This document shows, one piece after another, positions 1 to 11,289 of a stretch of DNA of 64,000 nucleotides. The DNA comes from Mytilus californianus (taxonomy: Eukaryota; Mollusca; Bivalvia; Mytilida; Mytilidae). Each line of letters opens with the position of its first letter. Within the stretch, counting starts at the first letter, position 1. The position numbers and the translations under genes were made by a program. The DNA lies in contig NW_026262679.1 in assembly GCF_021869535.1 (NCBI RefSeq), positions 87,541,143 to 87,605,142 on the forward strand, given 5' to 3'. The notes beneath the pieces are model-generated. The model worked only from the letters and a program-made list of their open reading frames with translations. It did no database searches and had not been told where the DNA came from.

Positions 1-896
1 GAGTTGGTCATTCATTGAATTCAATGAAGGCTGGATAAAAGGGACATGTAAATAGACATATTACAGTAAAATGCTAAAGTTAAATATAGTAATGGTAATT
101 AGGGATTAAAAATGTTCTTGAAAAATAAACATTGTAAATCTTTTTAAACGCATATCTATATAAACTTTTATAATAATTGCTAAAAAGGAAAGGGGTGTAC
201 ATTATGAATAGAAGATGTAGATAAGACAGTAACCAAATTACAAAATTACCACATCTAGACAAGCTAGAGGGAACCATACAATTTTCAAGATGCCTTGTAC
301 AAGTCATGTTATGTAATAATTATAAAGGTTGAAATTGTATATTACCTGTATATATATGATATAATGAATGCTTGGCACAGGCCTTTTATAAGAGGCAGTA
401 CCTTTGAGGACCGGATACTGTAAGCCTTTTCATGCTAGTTCTTCACTGTACTTAAAACCATTTTTATTGAGGAATTTCTATGTAAGGTATTCATTGAACA
501 TAAGGAATGGAAAAGTACTTCCTGCAGCACTGAGCAGTCTTCAGATTTAACCACATGCTCTATCAATATAACCAAGCCAGTACAAATGTTGTCAGGCTAG
601 TAAAAGTTTCCTAAAAAGACCCCTTAAATGTTCTATAAATTCACTGACAAGATTTGAGGGACGACTGCCTACAATGAGTACTATACCAGTTCAAATGAAA
701 AATAATGAAACACTGAAGGCAATACAAAAAGCTCTTACAGTAAGTTCAATGCAACAATTACAAGATGTAAAACTATTTCCAAAAAAAAATTTATACATAT
801 ATATATATATATATACTGAATATCATCATTCACCTGAGTTTTTTACTAACTACAAATTTCATGTACAATCCTTTCTGTACACTTTTTAAAATAAAA
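1..896. other. Intergenic AT-rich spacer
   Basis: No gene is recognised here. Both strands carry only short chance open frames. A short TA dinucleotide run lies near 797-815. Confidence 0.5.
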
Positions 897-1084
897 TGCT
901 TCGCTGGGGCGCAGCTTGATACGACCGCAGAGGTCGAACCCTGAACAGTTGGGGCAAGTATGGACACAACATTCAAGCTTGATACAGCTCTGAATTTGGA
1001 TTGTTATTAAATATTTGACACAGCATAGGTTTCTGACACAGAAAGAATGTGGTCTAAGAACTTGATTTTTTTTAATTACCTATT

Positions 1085-2830
1085 ATGGTCCAATGTCCAA
1101 AATCAAAATACATGGTTAGATTCAGCATATCAAAGAACCCCATATATTCAATTTTTGTTGAAATCAAATAAAGTTTAATTTTGGACCCCAACTTTGACAA
1201 ACTTGAAAACTGGGCCCATAATCAAAAATCTAAACACGTTTAGATTCAGCATATCAAAGAACCCCAAGAATTCAATTTTTGCTAAAATCAAACTAAGTTT
1301 AATTTTGGACCCTTTGGACCTTAATGTAGACCAATTTAAAAAAGGGGACTTAAAATTAAAAAACCTAAATACACGGTTAGATTTGGAATATCAAAGAACC
1401 CCAATAATTCAATTTTTGATGAAATCAAACAAAGTTTTATTTTGGACCCGTTTGACCTCAATATGAACCAATTTGATAGCGGGGCCCACAAATAAAAAAT
1501 CTAAATTCATGGTTAGATTCAGCATATCAAAGAACCCCATATATTCAATTTTTGTTGAAATCAAAAAAAGTTTAATTTTGGACCCCAACTTTGACAAACT
1601 TGAAAACTGGGCCCATAATCAAAAATCTAAACACATGTTTAGATTCAGCATATCAAAGAACCCCAAGAATTCAATTTTTGTTAAAATCAAACTAAGTTTA
1701 ATTTTGGACCCTTTGGACCTCAATGAAGACCAATTTAAAAAAGGGACCCAAATTAAAAATCTAAAAACACAATTAGATTTGGCATATCAAAGAACCCCAA
1801 TAATTCAATTTTTGATGAAATCAAACAAAGTTTAATTTTGGACCCTTTTGACCTCAATATGAACCAATTTGATAGCGGGGCCCACAAATAAAAAATCTAA
1901 ATACATGGTTAGATTCAGCATATCAAAGAACCTCATATATTCAATTTTTGTTGAAATCAAACAAAGTTTAATTTTGGACCCCAATTTGGTCCAACTTGAA
2001 AACTGGGCCCATAATCAAAAATCACAATTAGATTTGGCATATCAAAGAACCCCAATAATTCAATTTTTGATGAAATCAAACAAAGTTTAATTTTGGACCC
2101 TTTTGACCTCAATATGAACCAATTTGATAGCGGGGCCCACAAATAAAAAATCTAAATACATGTTTAGATTCAGCATATCAAAGAACCCCATATATTCAAT
2201 TTTTGTTGAAATCAAACAAAGTTTAAATACTGGACCCTATCTTGGACCAACTTGAAAACTGGGCCCATAATCAAAAATCTAAACACATGTTTAGATTCAG
2301 CATATCAAAGAACCCCAAGAATTCAATTTTTGTTAAAATCAAACTAAGTTTAATTTTAGACCCTTTGGACCTTAATGTAGACCAATTTAAAAAACAGGAC
2401 CCAAAATTAAAAATCTTAATACACGGTTAGATTTGGAATATCAAAGAACCCCAATAATTCAATTTTAGTTGAAATCAAACAAAGTTTAATTTTGGACCCT
2501 TTTGACCTCAATATGAACCAATTTGATAACGGGGTCCACAAATAAAAATCTAAATACATGGTTAGATTCAGCATATCAAAGAACCCCATATATTCAATTT
2601 TTGTTGAAATCAAACAAAGTTTAATTTTGGACCCCAATTTGGACCAACTTGAAAACTGGGTCAAAAATCAAAAATCTAAATACATGTTTAGATTCAGCAT
2701 ATCAAAGAACCTCATCTATTCAATTTTTGCTAAAATCAAACAAAGTTTAATTTTGGACCCTTTGGACCTTAATGTAGACCAATTTGAAAACTGGACCCAA
2801 AATTAAAAATCTAAATACACTGTTAGATTC
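1085..2830. repeat. Higher-order tandem array, about 13 monomers of 125-138 bp
   Basis: Each monomer contains the landmark ATATCAAAGAACCCC followed by TTCAATTTTTG and a block reading roughly AAGTTTAATTTTGGACC. Three monomer types alternate. Type A has CATATATTCAA and GACCCCAA. Type B has AAGAATTCAA and CCTTTGGACC. Type C has ATAATTCAA and GACCTCAATATGAACC. Type A monomers start near 1121, 1518, 1914, 2169 and 2567, giving an A-B-C unit of about 397 bp. One unit is shortened to A-C (255 bp). Open frames of 60-120 codons through the array are by-products of the repeat. Confidence 0.85.
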
Positions 2831-3278
2831 GGCAAAACAAATAAATAAATGTGATCAAAGATTTTACAAATCTAATGCGCCATACTATGCAATTAAAGAT
2901 TACTTCTTGAAATTTTTCAATATTTGAAATTTGAAAAATAAATAATATTTGAAGAATAATTCTTTTTAATTTCTGAAATCTGAAATGAGAAAAAATTAAC
3001 CCCCTACAATTTCTTTTTATCCCCCCCCCCCCTCCTTTTTTCCCCCAAAAAAATTCTTTCCCTCAAGATATGGTCATAATCTCAATTCAAATTTCCAATG
3101 GAGTTGGCAACCATAATTACCCATTTAAATTTACCATAGTGCTAACTTAACCTATTTTATAATAGAATTAAAAATATAGTGTCAAATCTTTCATATGGAT
3201 TTTTTTGTAAAAAAAAAAGATGCAACATTTGCAGATATTTTTACTGGTCTTCCTTTATAAATATGCATTTCTTTAAAC

Positions 3279-3354
3279 ATAATTTAAAAGCAGTGTAAGG
3301 GAAGTAACCAAAACGTTGTATTTGGATTACCTCCCTTACACTGTTTTAAATTAT
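3279..3354. repeat. Short foldback (MITE-like) hairpin 1
   Basis: The left arm starts ATAATTTAAAAGCAGTGTAA and the right arm ends with its near-perfect reverse complement. Each arm is about 27 bp, around a loop of about 22 bp. Confidence 0.75.
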
Positions 3355-3384
3355 CTTTATTGTTCATTAACCATTACTTTATAC

Positions 3385-3460
3385 ATAATTTAAAAGCAGT
3401 GTAAGGGAGATAATTTCAATGATGTATTTGATTTATCTCCCTTACACTGCTTTAAATTAT
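3385..3460. repeat. Short foldback (MITE-like) hairpin 2
   Basis: This is a second copy of the preceding hairpin 30 bp downstream, in the same orientation. The arms again carry GCAGTGTAAGGGA and its reverse complement. Flanking TACTTTATA and TAATAAAGTA extend the inverted symmetry outward. Confidence 0.75.
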
Positions 3461-3880
3461 GTTTTGTAATAAAGTATTTGTCCATTAACCAGGACAACCT
3501 TGTTTTTCCCCCTTTTTTGCCCCTAATTCATAAACGGTTTGAGCCATAACCCCCCCAAAGCAAATCCTAACCATCCCTTTGTGGTATGGAAACTTGTAGT
3601 ATAATTTCAGAGAGATCCATACACCGTTCCACAGGTATTGTCTGGAAACTAGAAAATGCTTATTTTTGGCCCCTTTTTGGCCCCTAATTCCTTAACTGTT
3701 GGTACCATAACCCCCAAAATCAATCCCAACCTTCCTTTTGTGGTATTTAACCTTATGGTCAAATTTCAAAAAGATCCATTCACTTAAACTAAAGTTAGAG
3801 TGCGAAAACCAATGTGTCTTCGGACGACGACGCCGGACGTCATACCAATATACGACCACAAAATTTTTTTGCGGTCGTAT

Positions 3881-4574
3881 AAAAAACCTTGAATTTTATG
3901 GTAAAAACTTAAACAAATCTGAATTTAAATGTTGATCATGCCCAATGTAAGAAACTTAGTTCAGACTGAATTTCGTTGTCCACATAATTTTGTTTCATTG
4001 GTGCTGGCCTTATATTCTTGATGATTATATACCAAATAAAGTCATTCATTCTTGATGTATACAAGTTAAATCAAATTTATATTTCATATGAATAGATTTT
4101 ATAATAGAATTTAATATAAAAGTTGTGCTATAATTTTTGGGAAACAGTGCTATTTGAAATCCTGGGGAGAACACACGAGATTACGTTTTTTTTTTTATTT
4201 GGGCCTCCTTAATATTTGGCCTCAAGCACAAGTATTACTTATGAAATTTTATTTGTTGAAGTTGGTCATCAGAATCTATACTTTATTTGTTATTTCAATG
4301 CAGTAACAAATATGATGAAATAAAAAAAGAGATATCAGGTTTAGCTAAAACTGTATCTATATCATAAAAGCCTTGTCCATGTCAGCCAACTTTACACAAC
4401 ATTATGTTAACTATTACATTAAAGTATTTCTAAACAAATGTTGTATTCAAAGAAGGAGTTGTTGGAGATCTCCTTTAGAATATTAAAAGGGAAATACATG
4501 TGACTTAAAACTATTCAATTTTGTAGAACTTATCCCAGCAGAATTGTGTTACTTGCCTGAAGCATAAACAATGT
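3881..4574. other. Intergenic spacer
   Basis: No gene, RNA or clear repeat is recognised between the inverted-repeat element and the next dispersed repeat. Confidence 0.45.
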
Positions 4575-5116
4575 AAACTTTTGTCTTATGCTGTGTTGTT
4601 ACACCCCTGTCCCAGGTTAGGGGAGGGTTAAGCACTCACAAGCATGAAAACTTGCCACATTCGGTCCCAAGCTTGTTATTCTGCCAGTGGTTGTTGTTGG
4701 TTCATGTCTATCATATTTTTCATGGAGCATCATGTCATATGGTTTTATTATTTCTACCATATGAAATGCGTAAAGTGCAAAAAACTTTTTGTTTAAAAAA
4801 AAATTATAAAACGATACTTGAGGCAGTCCCAATATTCAGTCTTGAAATGATTGCAACTATTACTTTTTTTAGAATGTATTATTTTGATTTGTATATAATA
4901 TCTATTTACAACATGCACTCTGTAACTTTTTTACATGTTCTAATGGTACATGTACACTGAACTATCATGACTATACAATTGTGAACTGACTATGTGTTAA
5001 TATGTTGTATGTTTGCTTTTTTCTCTTATTATTATTTTTTTATTTGTATTGTATATGAGGACCTCAGGGAAGATTAGTAATTGTAACTAACTGTGTTTAC
5101 CCTCTTTAAATAAATA

Positions 5117-5159
<43 letters not shown>

Positions 5160-5325
5160 TGAATAGTTTTACATTTTGTCATGTCAGGGCTTTTTAAAGC
5201 ATGCAAGGCAGTATGGGTTTTGCTCATTGTTGAAGCTGTACAGTGACTTATAGTTGCTTACATCCATGTCATTGGACTATGGTGGATAGTTGTCTCATTG
5301 GCAATGATACAACATCTCCTAATTT
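4575..5325 (+). repeat. Mussel-type dispersed repeat (retroelement tail family)
   Basis: The 5' part (CCTGTCCCAGGTTAGGGG near 4610) and the 3' part (GGGTTTTGCTCATTGTTGAA near 5215 and GTTGTCTCATTGGCAATGAT near 5290) match a very abundant mussel repeat. The same closing motif occurs near 46,790, 53,270 and 60,940 in this window. The middle is interrupted by AT-rich sequence and the ATT microsatellite. Identification rests on recall of the family and on the copies seen here. Confidence 0.6.
5113..5160. repeat. ATT trinucleotide microsatellite
   Basis: About 14 uninterrupted ATT units. Confidence 0.9.
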
Positions 5326-5522
5326 TTATTTTGTTTCCTTCGTCTATATCCATGTATATCTTATTACATTTTATTTTCAGTTTATATTCAATTTATAATT
5401 ATATAAGTTCTTTTATAATTATTGAAATTTTTAAAAATTTTAAAATCTAAAAAATCGATGAAGACCAACCCTTGATACTTTATTATCTAGAAACATAGAG
5501 CATGATGTCCTATCAGCTAATG

Positions 5523-5777
5523 GTTTATTGATTAATTGTTGTTTAACGATACTTTCAGCCCTATTGGCTATTTTGTGACGGTCAGTTTTTATTGGTGGAG
5601 GAAGTTGAAGTGCCCGGAGAGAACCACAACCTTTGGATGGAAAACCTGACAATCCTAGTTAATTAAGATTGGAGTCGAAAGCACTGGCCATGTGCAGGAT
5701 TAGAACTGACTACCTCAGTGTTGACAGGCTAGTGATGTAGTAGATGGACTACTTAGACCACTTGGCCACCAAAGTCC
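5523..5777 (-). mobile_element. tRNA-derived SINE, full length, with 14 bp target duplication
   Basis: Read on the - strand, it has a tRNA-like head with an A-box region (TGGCCAAGTGG), a B-box-like segment, a conserved central domain ending in CTCCACCAATAAAAACTG, and an AT-rich tail. The flanks are an exact 14 bp direct repeat, CCTATCAGCTAATG (5509-5522 and 5778-5791), which fixes both ends. Three related copies occur at 13.3, 18.2 and 62.5 kb. The B box is degenerate (TCAGTTCTAATCC), so this copy is unlikely to be transcribed. Confidence 0.85.
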
Positions 5778-5791
5778 CCTATCAGCTAATG

Positions 5792-6340
5792 ATATAACAC
5801 TGTTTTTGACATTATTTCCAAGCTTTACATCCTGGAGTCTTATCCAATATTGTTAACTCCCAAGTTCACCCTGTACTCCAACGTAAGTAGTATTTGATTT
5901 TACAGAAATAAGGGGGGTATTTTCTCCATGACTAGTTTGTCTATTTCTTCTGACAAAACTCTCATTTGTTCATTCTTAAATTTATCAGCTGGAAAACTTT
6001 CCCCAATTTCTAAGCCATATATATGTAATGAGAATGTTTTAACTGTATGATGGAAAACATACATAAGGGATGAAACTTTTGGTTAAGAGGATGCAAAAGC
6101 TTTACATAATTTTAAGTATGCCTTTAAGCCCTTTTATGGAGGTTTTGTTTAGCATAGGAATTGGTACCTGAAGCTGAAAAGCTGACACCTAAAAAATGAT
6201 ACCTTTTTACACTTTTTTTGTTCACATCATTATTTTTAAAATATATATTCTTTAAATCTATCGGACTTGTTAAAGATATGAAACTTTAGTTTTTTTTCAA
6301 TATTTATACCTAGCTCCCAATCTTATGCAAACTTAAAAAT
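5792..6340. other. Intergenic spacer
   Basis: AT-rich sequence with no gene or repeat that I recognise. Confidence 0.4.
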
Positions 6341-6695
6341 GAGAATGGAAACAGTGAATGTGTCAAAAGGACAACAACCCGACCAAAGAGCAGAAAATAG
6401 CCCAAGGCCACCAAAGGGTCTTCAACACAGCGAGAAAATCCTGCACACAGAGGCGGGCATCAGCTGGCCCCAATACAAAAATGTGTACTAGTTCATAGAA
6501 AATGGACATCACACTAAACTCTGAAACATATAAATAAACAGAAATTAAAAAAGCATACAAGACTAACAATGGCCAGAGGTTCCTGACTTGGGACAATGAC
6601 AAAAATGAGGCGGGTTAAACATGTTTTGTGAGATCTCAACCCTCCCCCTATACCTCTAGCAAATGTAGAATAAACAACATACAGCATTTTATACA
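6341..6695 (-). mobile_element. 3' end of a non-LTR-like retroelement, 5'-truncated
   Basis: This about 350 bp segment is closely related to 44,751-45,090. Shared blocks include ACAACCCGACCAAAGAGCAG, GACATCACACTAAACTC (GACGTCACACTAAACTC in the second copy), CATGTTTTGTGAGATCTCAA and CCCTCCCCCTATACCTCTAG. At 44.8 kb the same tail is followed on the - strand by reverse-transcriptase coding sequence, so this copy is read as a 3' terminal fragment on the - strand. The open frames in it are by-products. Confidence 0.65.
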
Positions 6696-6699
6696 TTTT

Positions 6700-7890
6700 T
6701 GTAGTTTATTGGTACAGTTTTGTGATTTACTTGTTGTTTACACCTGCATACATGTAGTTAAGACAATTAATGTAGGAGCTATCAAGTGATACTAGGTCAC
6801 ATGATGAATCTAATTGATCAGGTACATTGTGTAGATTACTTATACACAAATTAAATAGCAGAGGATTTAGATTATCACCTTGTCTAACTTTAATAGTAGA
6901 TTTAAAGAATGCTGTGATATTCTGTTTTTTCGATTTTTATGCATACATCAGTATGATCATGTACATGTACCTGTATATTTTTGTACACAGATTTTATTAT
7001 ACTCAAAAATTTGGAGCCAACCCTATTTATTTTTAGGTATAGAATAAATTCATGTGAAGTACAGAGTCAAACTTACATTTGAAGTCCATAAAACATGTAT
7101 ATAATTCTTTTTATCCATTTTTTATACATTCATTAATGAGTGTATTCAAAACAAATCTGTAGTCTGTTGCATGACAGTCACTGCCAATCTGCTATATACA
7201 AATAAAATTATTCAAATATAGGTATTCAGTCCACTGTCAAGTATCTTATTGACAATTTACTAATTTTTCACTTACAGGGATTCTCCTTTAATAAGACATG
7301 TTAGAGGGATCAAATATTGACTTTTTTTTATACATTGGTGTTATGTACAATAACATGTAACCTGATGACAACAATTTAGGATACACCCTGAAAAAAACCT
7401 CATTAAACACTTTCAATAAACTTATACAAAGGATGGTTTGACTACATTCAATAACAGCAGATAGATTATTTTACTAAAACCACATCTAAGCGGTGTCATT
7501 TTTAGGACTTTAAATATCTGCAATAATGGCCTCTTTCATAATTTCATAATCAAGCTCATTACAAAATTTTCCTTCTCTAGATCATCTAGTTTAAATTTCT
7601 GTTTTAATATATGATTTCTTAAGACCTAGCTTTTTTCATGATTGCTTATACCGTCAAAAGAGTTGAATCTGACATGACTATAAATTTGCTTTTCTTGGTA
7701 TTGAATCTATCTTATCTTTAAGTTTATCAATATATTTCCAATAATCTATAGGGTTACTTTTGTGTAAGCTATCTGTTTTTTTTTCAAAAAGTTTTCAAAT
7801 ATGATATTCATTATTCTCTTACAAGTTTTTCTAGTACATTGTGTTGTTTATGTTTTTAACATACAGGTTTTTCTAATACATTAATTGTGT
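6700..7890. other. Intergenic spacer
   Basis: No gene is recognised. It is AT-rich with only short frames. Confidence 0.4.
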
Positions 7891-7894
7891 TATG

Positions 7895-8697
7895 TTTTAT
7901 TGCGAACCCAATGAAAGTTTTCCACAGTGCCATCTCTATCTTGACCAGGTATTTAAACTTTTGCAAGTTCACCTGTCCTATTGAATGAATACAATAGTTA
8001 TTTTTCTCTGTGTAGTTTATTCACTGGGACCTTTAAATTTCTTCTAAGAGAAATCTATCATTCATTGATTAAATTACCTGTGTAAAAAAAAATTCTTATA
8101 TATAGACAAAAATACTTTTTTATACTCATTAATTGCGTGTGCTGATGTATTTTTTCAATATTAATAATATATTTACATTCAGTTTAATATAAACATTGAT
8201 TCAATCATAAAAAGTTGATTTCTAACAAAAGTTTTATCAATGTTCCTATTGAAATTTGATTTTTTTTTGTTTAGTTATAGAATACATTTAAGAAGATCTT
8301 AATTTGAAACATCATTATTTTCAAGTTCTTATTCATGTCAAACAAATTTTTTTTTAAAAGGAACAATGTTGAAAGTTTTTATGATTGAATCAATGTTTAT
8401 ATTAAACTGAATGAAAATATATTATTAATATTGAATAACTACATCATCACACACAGTTAATGAGTATAAAAACAGTATTTTTGTCTATATATAAGAAATT
8501 TTTTTTACTCAAGTAATTTAATCAATGAGTGATAGATTTCTCTTAGAAGAAATTTAAAGGTCCCAGAGAATAAACTACACAGAGAACAATAGCTATTGTA
8601 TCTATTCAATAGGACAGGTGAACATGCAAAAGTTTAAATACCTGGTCAAGATAGAGATGACACTGTGGAAAACTTTCATTGGGTTCGCAATAAAAAT
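7895..8697. repeat. Giant palindrome: two arms of about 320 bp around a 155 bp spacer
   Basis: The left arm (about 7895-8216) is repeated in reverse complement at about 8372-8697 with few mismatches. The outer ends carry ATTGCGAACCCAATGAAAG and its reverse complement. Inner landmarks are CAGTTTAATATAAACATTGA and its reverse complement. Single-base differences and small indels separate the arms, so this is an old insertion and not an assembly fold-back. It has the form of a foldback or long-TIR transposable element. It contains no coding frame of note. Confidence 0.85.
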
Positions 8698-9059
8698 CAT
8701 AAAAATTACCCTCTTAAAAATGGATCTGTATATTTGTTCTGTAGATAAATGTATTTACTTTTGTTATCAAATTCCATTTTTTTATTCTTTCTTTAAGTTG
8801 TAGTCAAAACGATGGTTTATCATTTTCTTAAATGGCTTTACTATTCCTCTTTGTCCTCAATGAAATATCAACTTTTTTAAAACACAGAATGTTAGTCTCT
8901 TACTAGTTCTTCAATGTTGTGTGAATCACACATATTAAGATTTAATATCATTTTCCCTCATTTCTGGTGAATTTAATGTCTCTCAATATTTATTAAATGA
9001 GAATCCTCTGACCAAGTACACAATGTATTTATATCATGTATATGGCATTCGTAAATTTA

Positions 9060-9262
9060 TGCAAGCTGAGTTCAATCTAAAAAGTATATAAACTCATCAT
9101 AGAAACCACGCTTAAAATGTTGAATATGCCATACACAAGTTTCATCTAAAAAAGACTCAAACATCAATGTTCTACAATAAAAAATATTAAAAGGCAAAAT
9201 AAAGTATGAAGTTGAAGAGCATGGAGGACCCAAAATTCTGAAAAAAGGGTATGACAAGCCTC
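9060..9262 (-). repeat. Bivalve dispersed repeat fragment
   Basis: Read on the - strand the segment carries CTTGTCATACCC, AGAATTTTGGGTCCTCCATG, CTCTTCAACTTCATACTTTA and AGATGAAACTTGTGTATGGC. This order is typical of a very common bivalve repeat. The 61-codon open frame here is its translation and not a gene. Assignment is from recall, with no alignment. Confidence 0.5.
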
Positions 9263-9346
9263 CATTTCAACTTCTACATGTAACATTATTTTATTAGTAC
9301 ATTGAACTGATAAATATGCCACTTTAGGGTGCACATGTAAATAATT

Positions 9347-9677
9347 TTAAAAGAAATCGAGTAATTTGTGTTGCATAATTTTTATGACTACATACAGAGA
9401 AGTTGAGAAAAATACTGGATGACAGTCTAGTTCTAATGTAGGTGGGTCCTGAAACATTCAAGTGTACAGGAACTGGTGGTGGCACTCTTTCCAACAACTG
9501 GAGACAAGATCATGCAACTGGACAATGAGGGGGTTGTGTCTTGTGACCGCTTAAATTTTCCCACCAAAAAAAAAATAGAAATAAAGATACATAAACTATT
9601 ACCTTTCCCAGAATGGTTTGAATTGTGGTTTCCCATACTGTTTGACACCGAACTGAGCTAAGCAGCTCTTCTAGTTT
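9347..9677 (-). CDS. Possible terminal two exons of an unidentified gene
   Basis: On the - strand, an acceptor (GTGTCTTTCAG) precedes a 75 bp open segment at 9677-9603, which ends at a good donor (AAG then GTAATA). After a 154 bp intron with acceptor TGAATGTTTCAG, a second open segment runs from 9448 to a TAA at 9349-9347. Joined in phase 0 they encode about 58 residues. The first is KLEELLSSVRCQTVWETTIQ and a few more residues; the second starts DPPTLELDCHPVFFSTSLYV. The composition looks protein-like and both junctions are canonical, but I do not recognise a family. Upstream exons were not found. It could be chance. Confidence 0.25.
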
Positions 9678-10099
9678 CTGAAAGACACATAAATATAAAC
9701 GTTTGGCACTGTGGTGACAGATTGCAGGAAGTTCCAATATGGTATGCCGCCTAAGACAATGACATATATTTAGATATTGGAGTTCTTAAGTGTTTTATTC
9801 GTTTGATCATTTATTTATATCAGATCCTGATCAGGTTAATTTTGATCAGCCTTTTCAAGTTGGCGAAAAAACAGTATCTAAATGTATTTCATTATTGTTT
9901 ACATTTAATTATTTGATGTTGTAAGGGGCATTTTAACCTATTACCGAAAAATTGGCCATAGAAAGATTTCTCATTGCCTTTAAAGGAAAAGACAAGATAT
10001 TCATTTAAATCCTTAATTTGCAGGTAGTTTTGAAAGTTCAAAGAAATAAAAATTGATTTCAGATAAAAAATTCGTTAAGTTCAAACGTTGTCACCAACC

Positions 10100-10420
10100 A
10101 GGAACATATATATTGACGGGACTTGACACTACCTGAATGTAGTAGATTTTATCGTCGTGCCATAGTTAATAAAGATACGATACAGAAACGGACATGTGTT
10201 AAAAACGGACTCGCTATTATCCTAATAATTTCTGATGTTATCAATAAAATGTCATTCAAACTAGTTTTACAGTGATGCTAGTGTATCAAACTTGTATTCT
10301 GTCACTTCAAATTTGTTAAAATCGAAAGCATTTCATCACAGAATTGTGCAGAATGCCAACCAGGTAATAAAAAAATGGCGGCCATTGCCGCGATGATTTA
10401 CAAATTCCCAAACTATTATA
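10100..10420 (+). promoter_or_regulatory. Possible promoter / 5' exon region upstream of the dehydrogenase
   Basis: This stretch is richer in CpG than its surroundings. It contains AAAAATGGCGGCCATTG (10,371-10,387), which resembles a YY1-type core element. Just before it is a strong donor-like site, CCAACCAG followed by GTAATA (GT at 10,364). A leader exon ending at 10,363 and spliced to the acceptor at 13,513 would supply the missing 5' UTR of the dehydrogenase. The link is inferred only from the splice consensus. Confidence 0.2.
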
Positions 10421-10879
10421 AAACACTTCACATCAAATAAATCAAACTTATTTTGGTAATTTTATATGACAAAATATATCTACTAAATGATAAAACTTGT
10501 ATTTATTTACAAGTAGAGTTATGTGGTTTATTTGTTGAGCAGTTCTGATAGTTTTTCAGTCAGACGCTACCAAAATCCGTAAATCTCGGGAAGTCTCGGG
10601 GAGTCCGAGATTTTATCAATTTTATACTGAAAAGCGTATCAGATTCATTTCCCGTTAGATATACTGTTCCCAGCACCAACTTAAAATAAGAATAAAACTA
10701 AACTGCTGAAGCATAAATTTCCCTTATTTTAAGTATACAAGTGTACATAATTGAGGATCAGTGTATAAAATTACCTGTAACAATGTGGCACTGACACATA
10801 TGTGCAAAAGACCTGTTCGTGATACACCCTCCAAATTGTCCCCTACCCAACGTGTTGCAAAATGCAAGGGATATAGAAA

Positions 10880-11260
10880 TCCCAAGTGCATGTCTGTGTG
10901 TCTGTCTGCTGGTCATGTATTGTTCTCACATGTACAATTCTTGCTAGATTTTGATTAAACTTATATCAGAGATTATATCAGCAATGTGACTTACGAGTTC
11001 AAAAATCAGTGCTAATCACCTTTTTTTTAAAAGAGTTATGCCCCTTGGAAATATAAATTGTATGAAAAATTGCATTGTAAGCTCTCTCATTTGTAAAATT
11101 CTTGCCAGATTTTTTTGAAACTTATATCAGAGGTGTATATCAGCAATACCTTGGCCTAGTTTGAAAATCAGTGCTGATCATCAACTATTTTGAAAAGTGC
11201 CATTGGTATGCCCCTTGGAAATATTAATTATATGGAAAATTGCATTGCAAGGGCTTTCAC
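10880..11260. repeat. Diverged tandem dimer of about 180 bp
   Basis: Two consecutive copies share AATTCTTGC, AACTTATATCAGAG, ATCAGTGCT and TATGCCCCTTGGAAATAT in the same order (about 10,925-11,060 and 11,100-11,235). Confidence 0.6.
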
Positions 11261-11289
11261 CCTTAATTTCTTATAGATATTTATGAAAC

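Larger units (their letters stand above)
919..3880. mobile_element. Terminal-inverted-repeat element with internal tandem array
   Basis: The left end reads ATACGACCGCA (919-929) and the right end is its exact reverse complement (3870-3880). This gives an 11 bp inverted repeat around a 2.96 kb body. From the left end the body has a unique block (CAGAGGTCGAACCCTGAAC and onwards, to about 1075), a higher-order tandem array, two hairpins, and a diverged dimer of a C-rich repeat (about 3505-3640 and 3665-3800, both with CCCCTAATTC). The unique block and the array monomers recur at 41.4-42.2 kb, so this is a repeat family. No transposase frame is visible, so it is presumably non-autonomous. The superfamily is not assigned and no target duplication was identified. 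Confidence 0.55.

Noticed and set aside
1194..2806. Several 60-120 codon frames on both strands with repeated peptides such as FSISKNP and ILDPLDLN
   Set aside because: All are translations of the 125-138 bp monomers. Frames on both strands are open because the repeat happens to lack stops.
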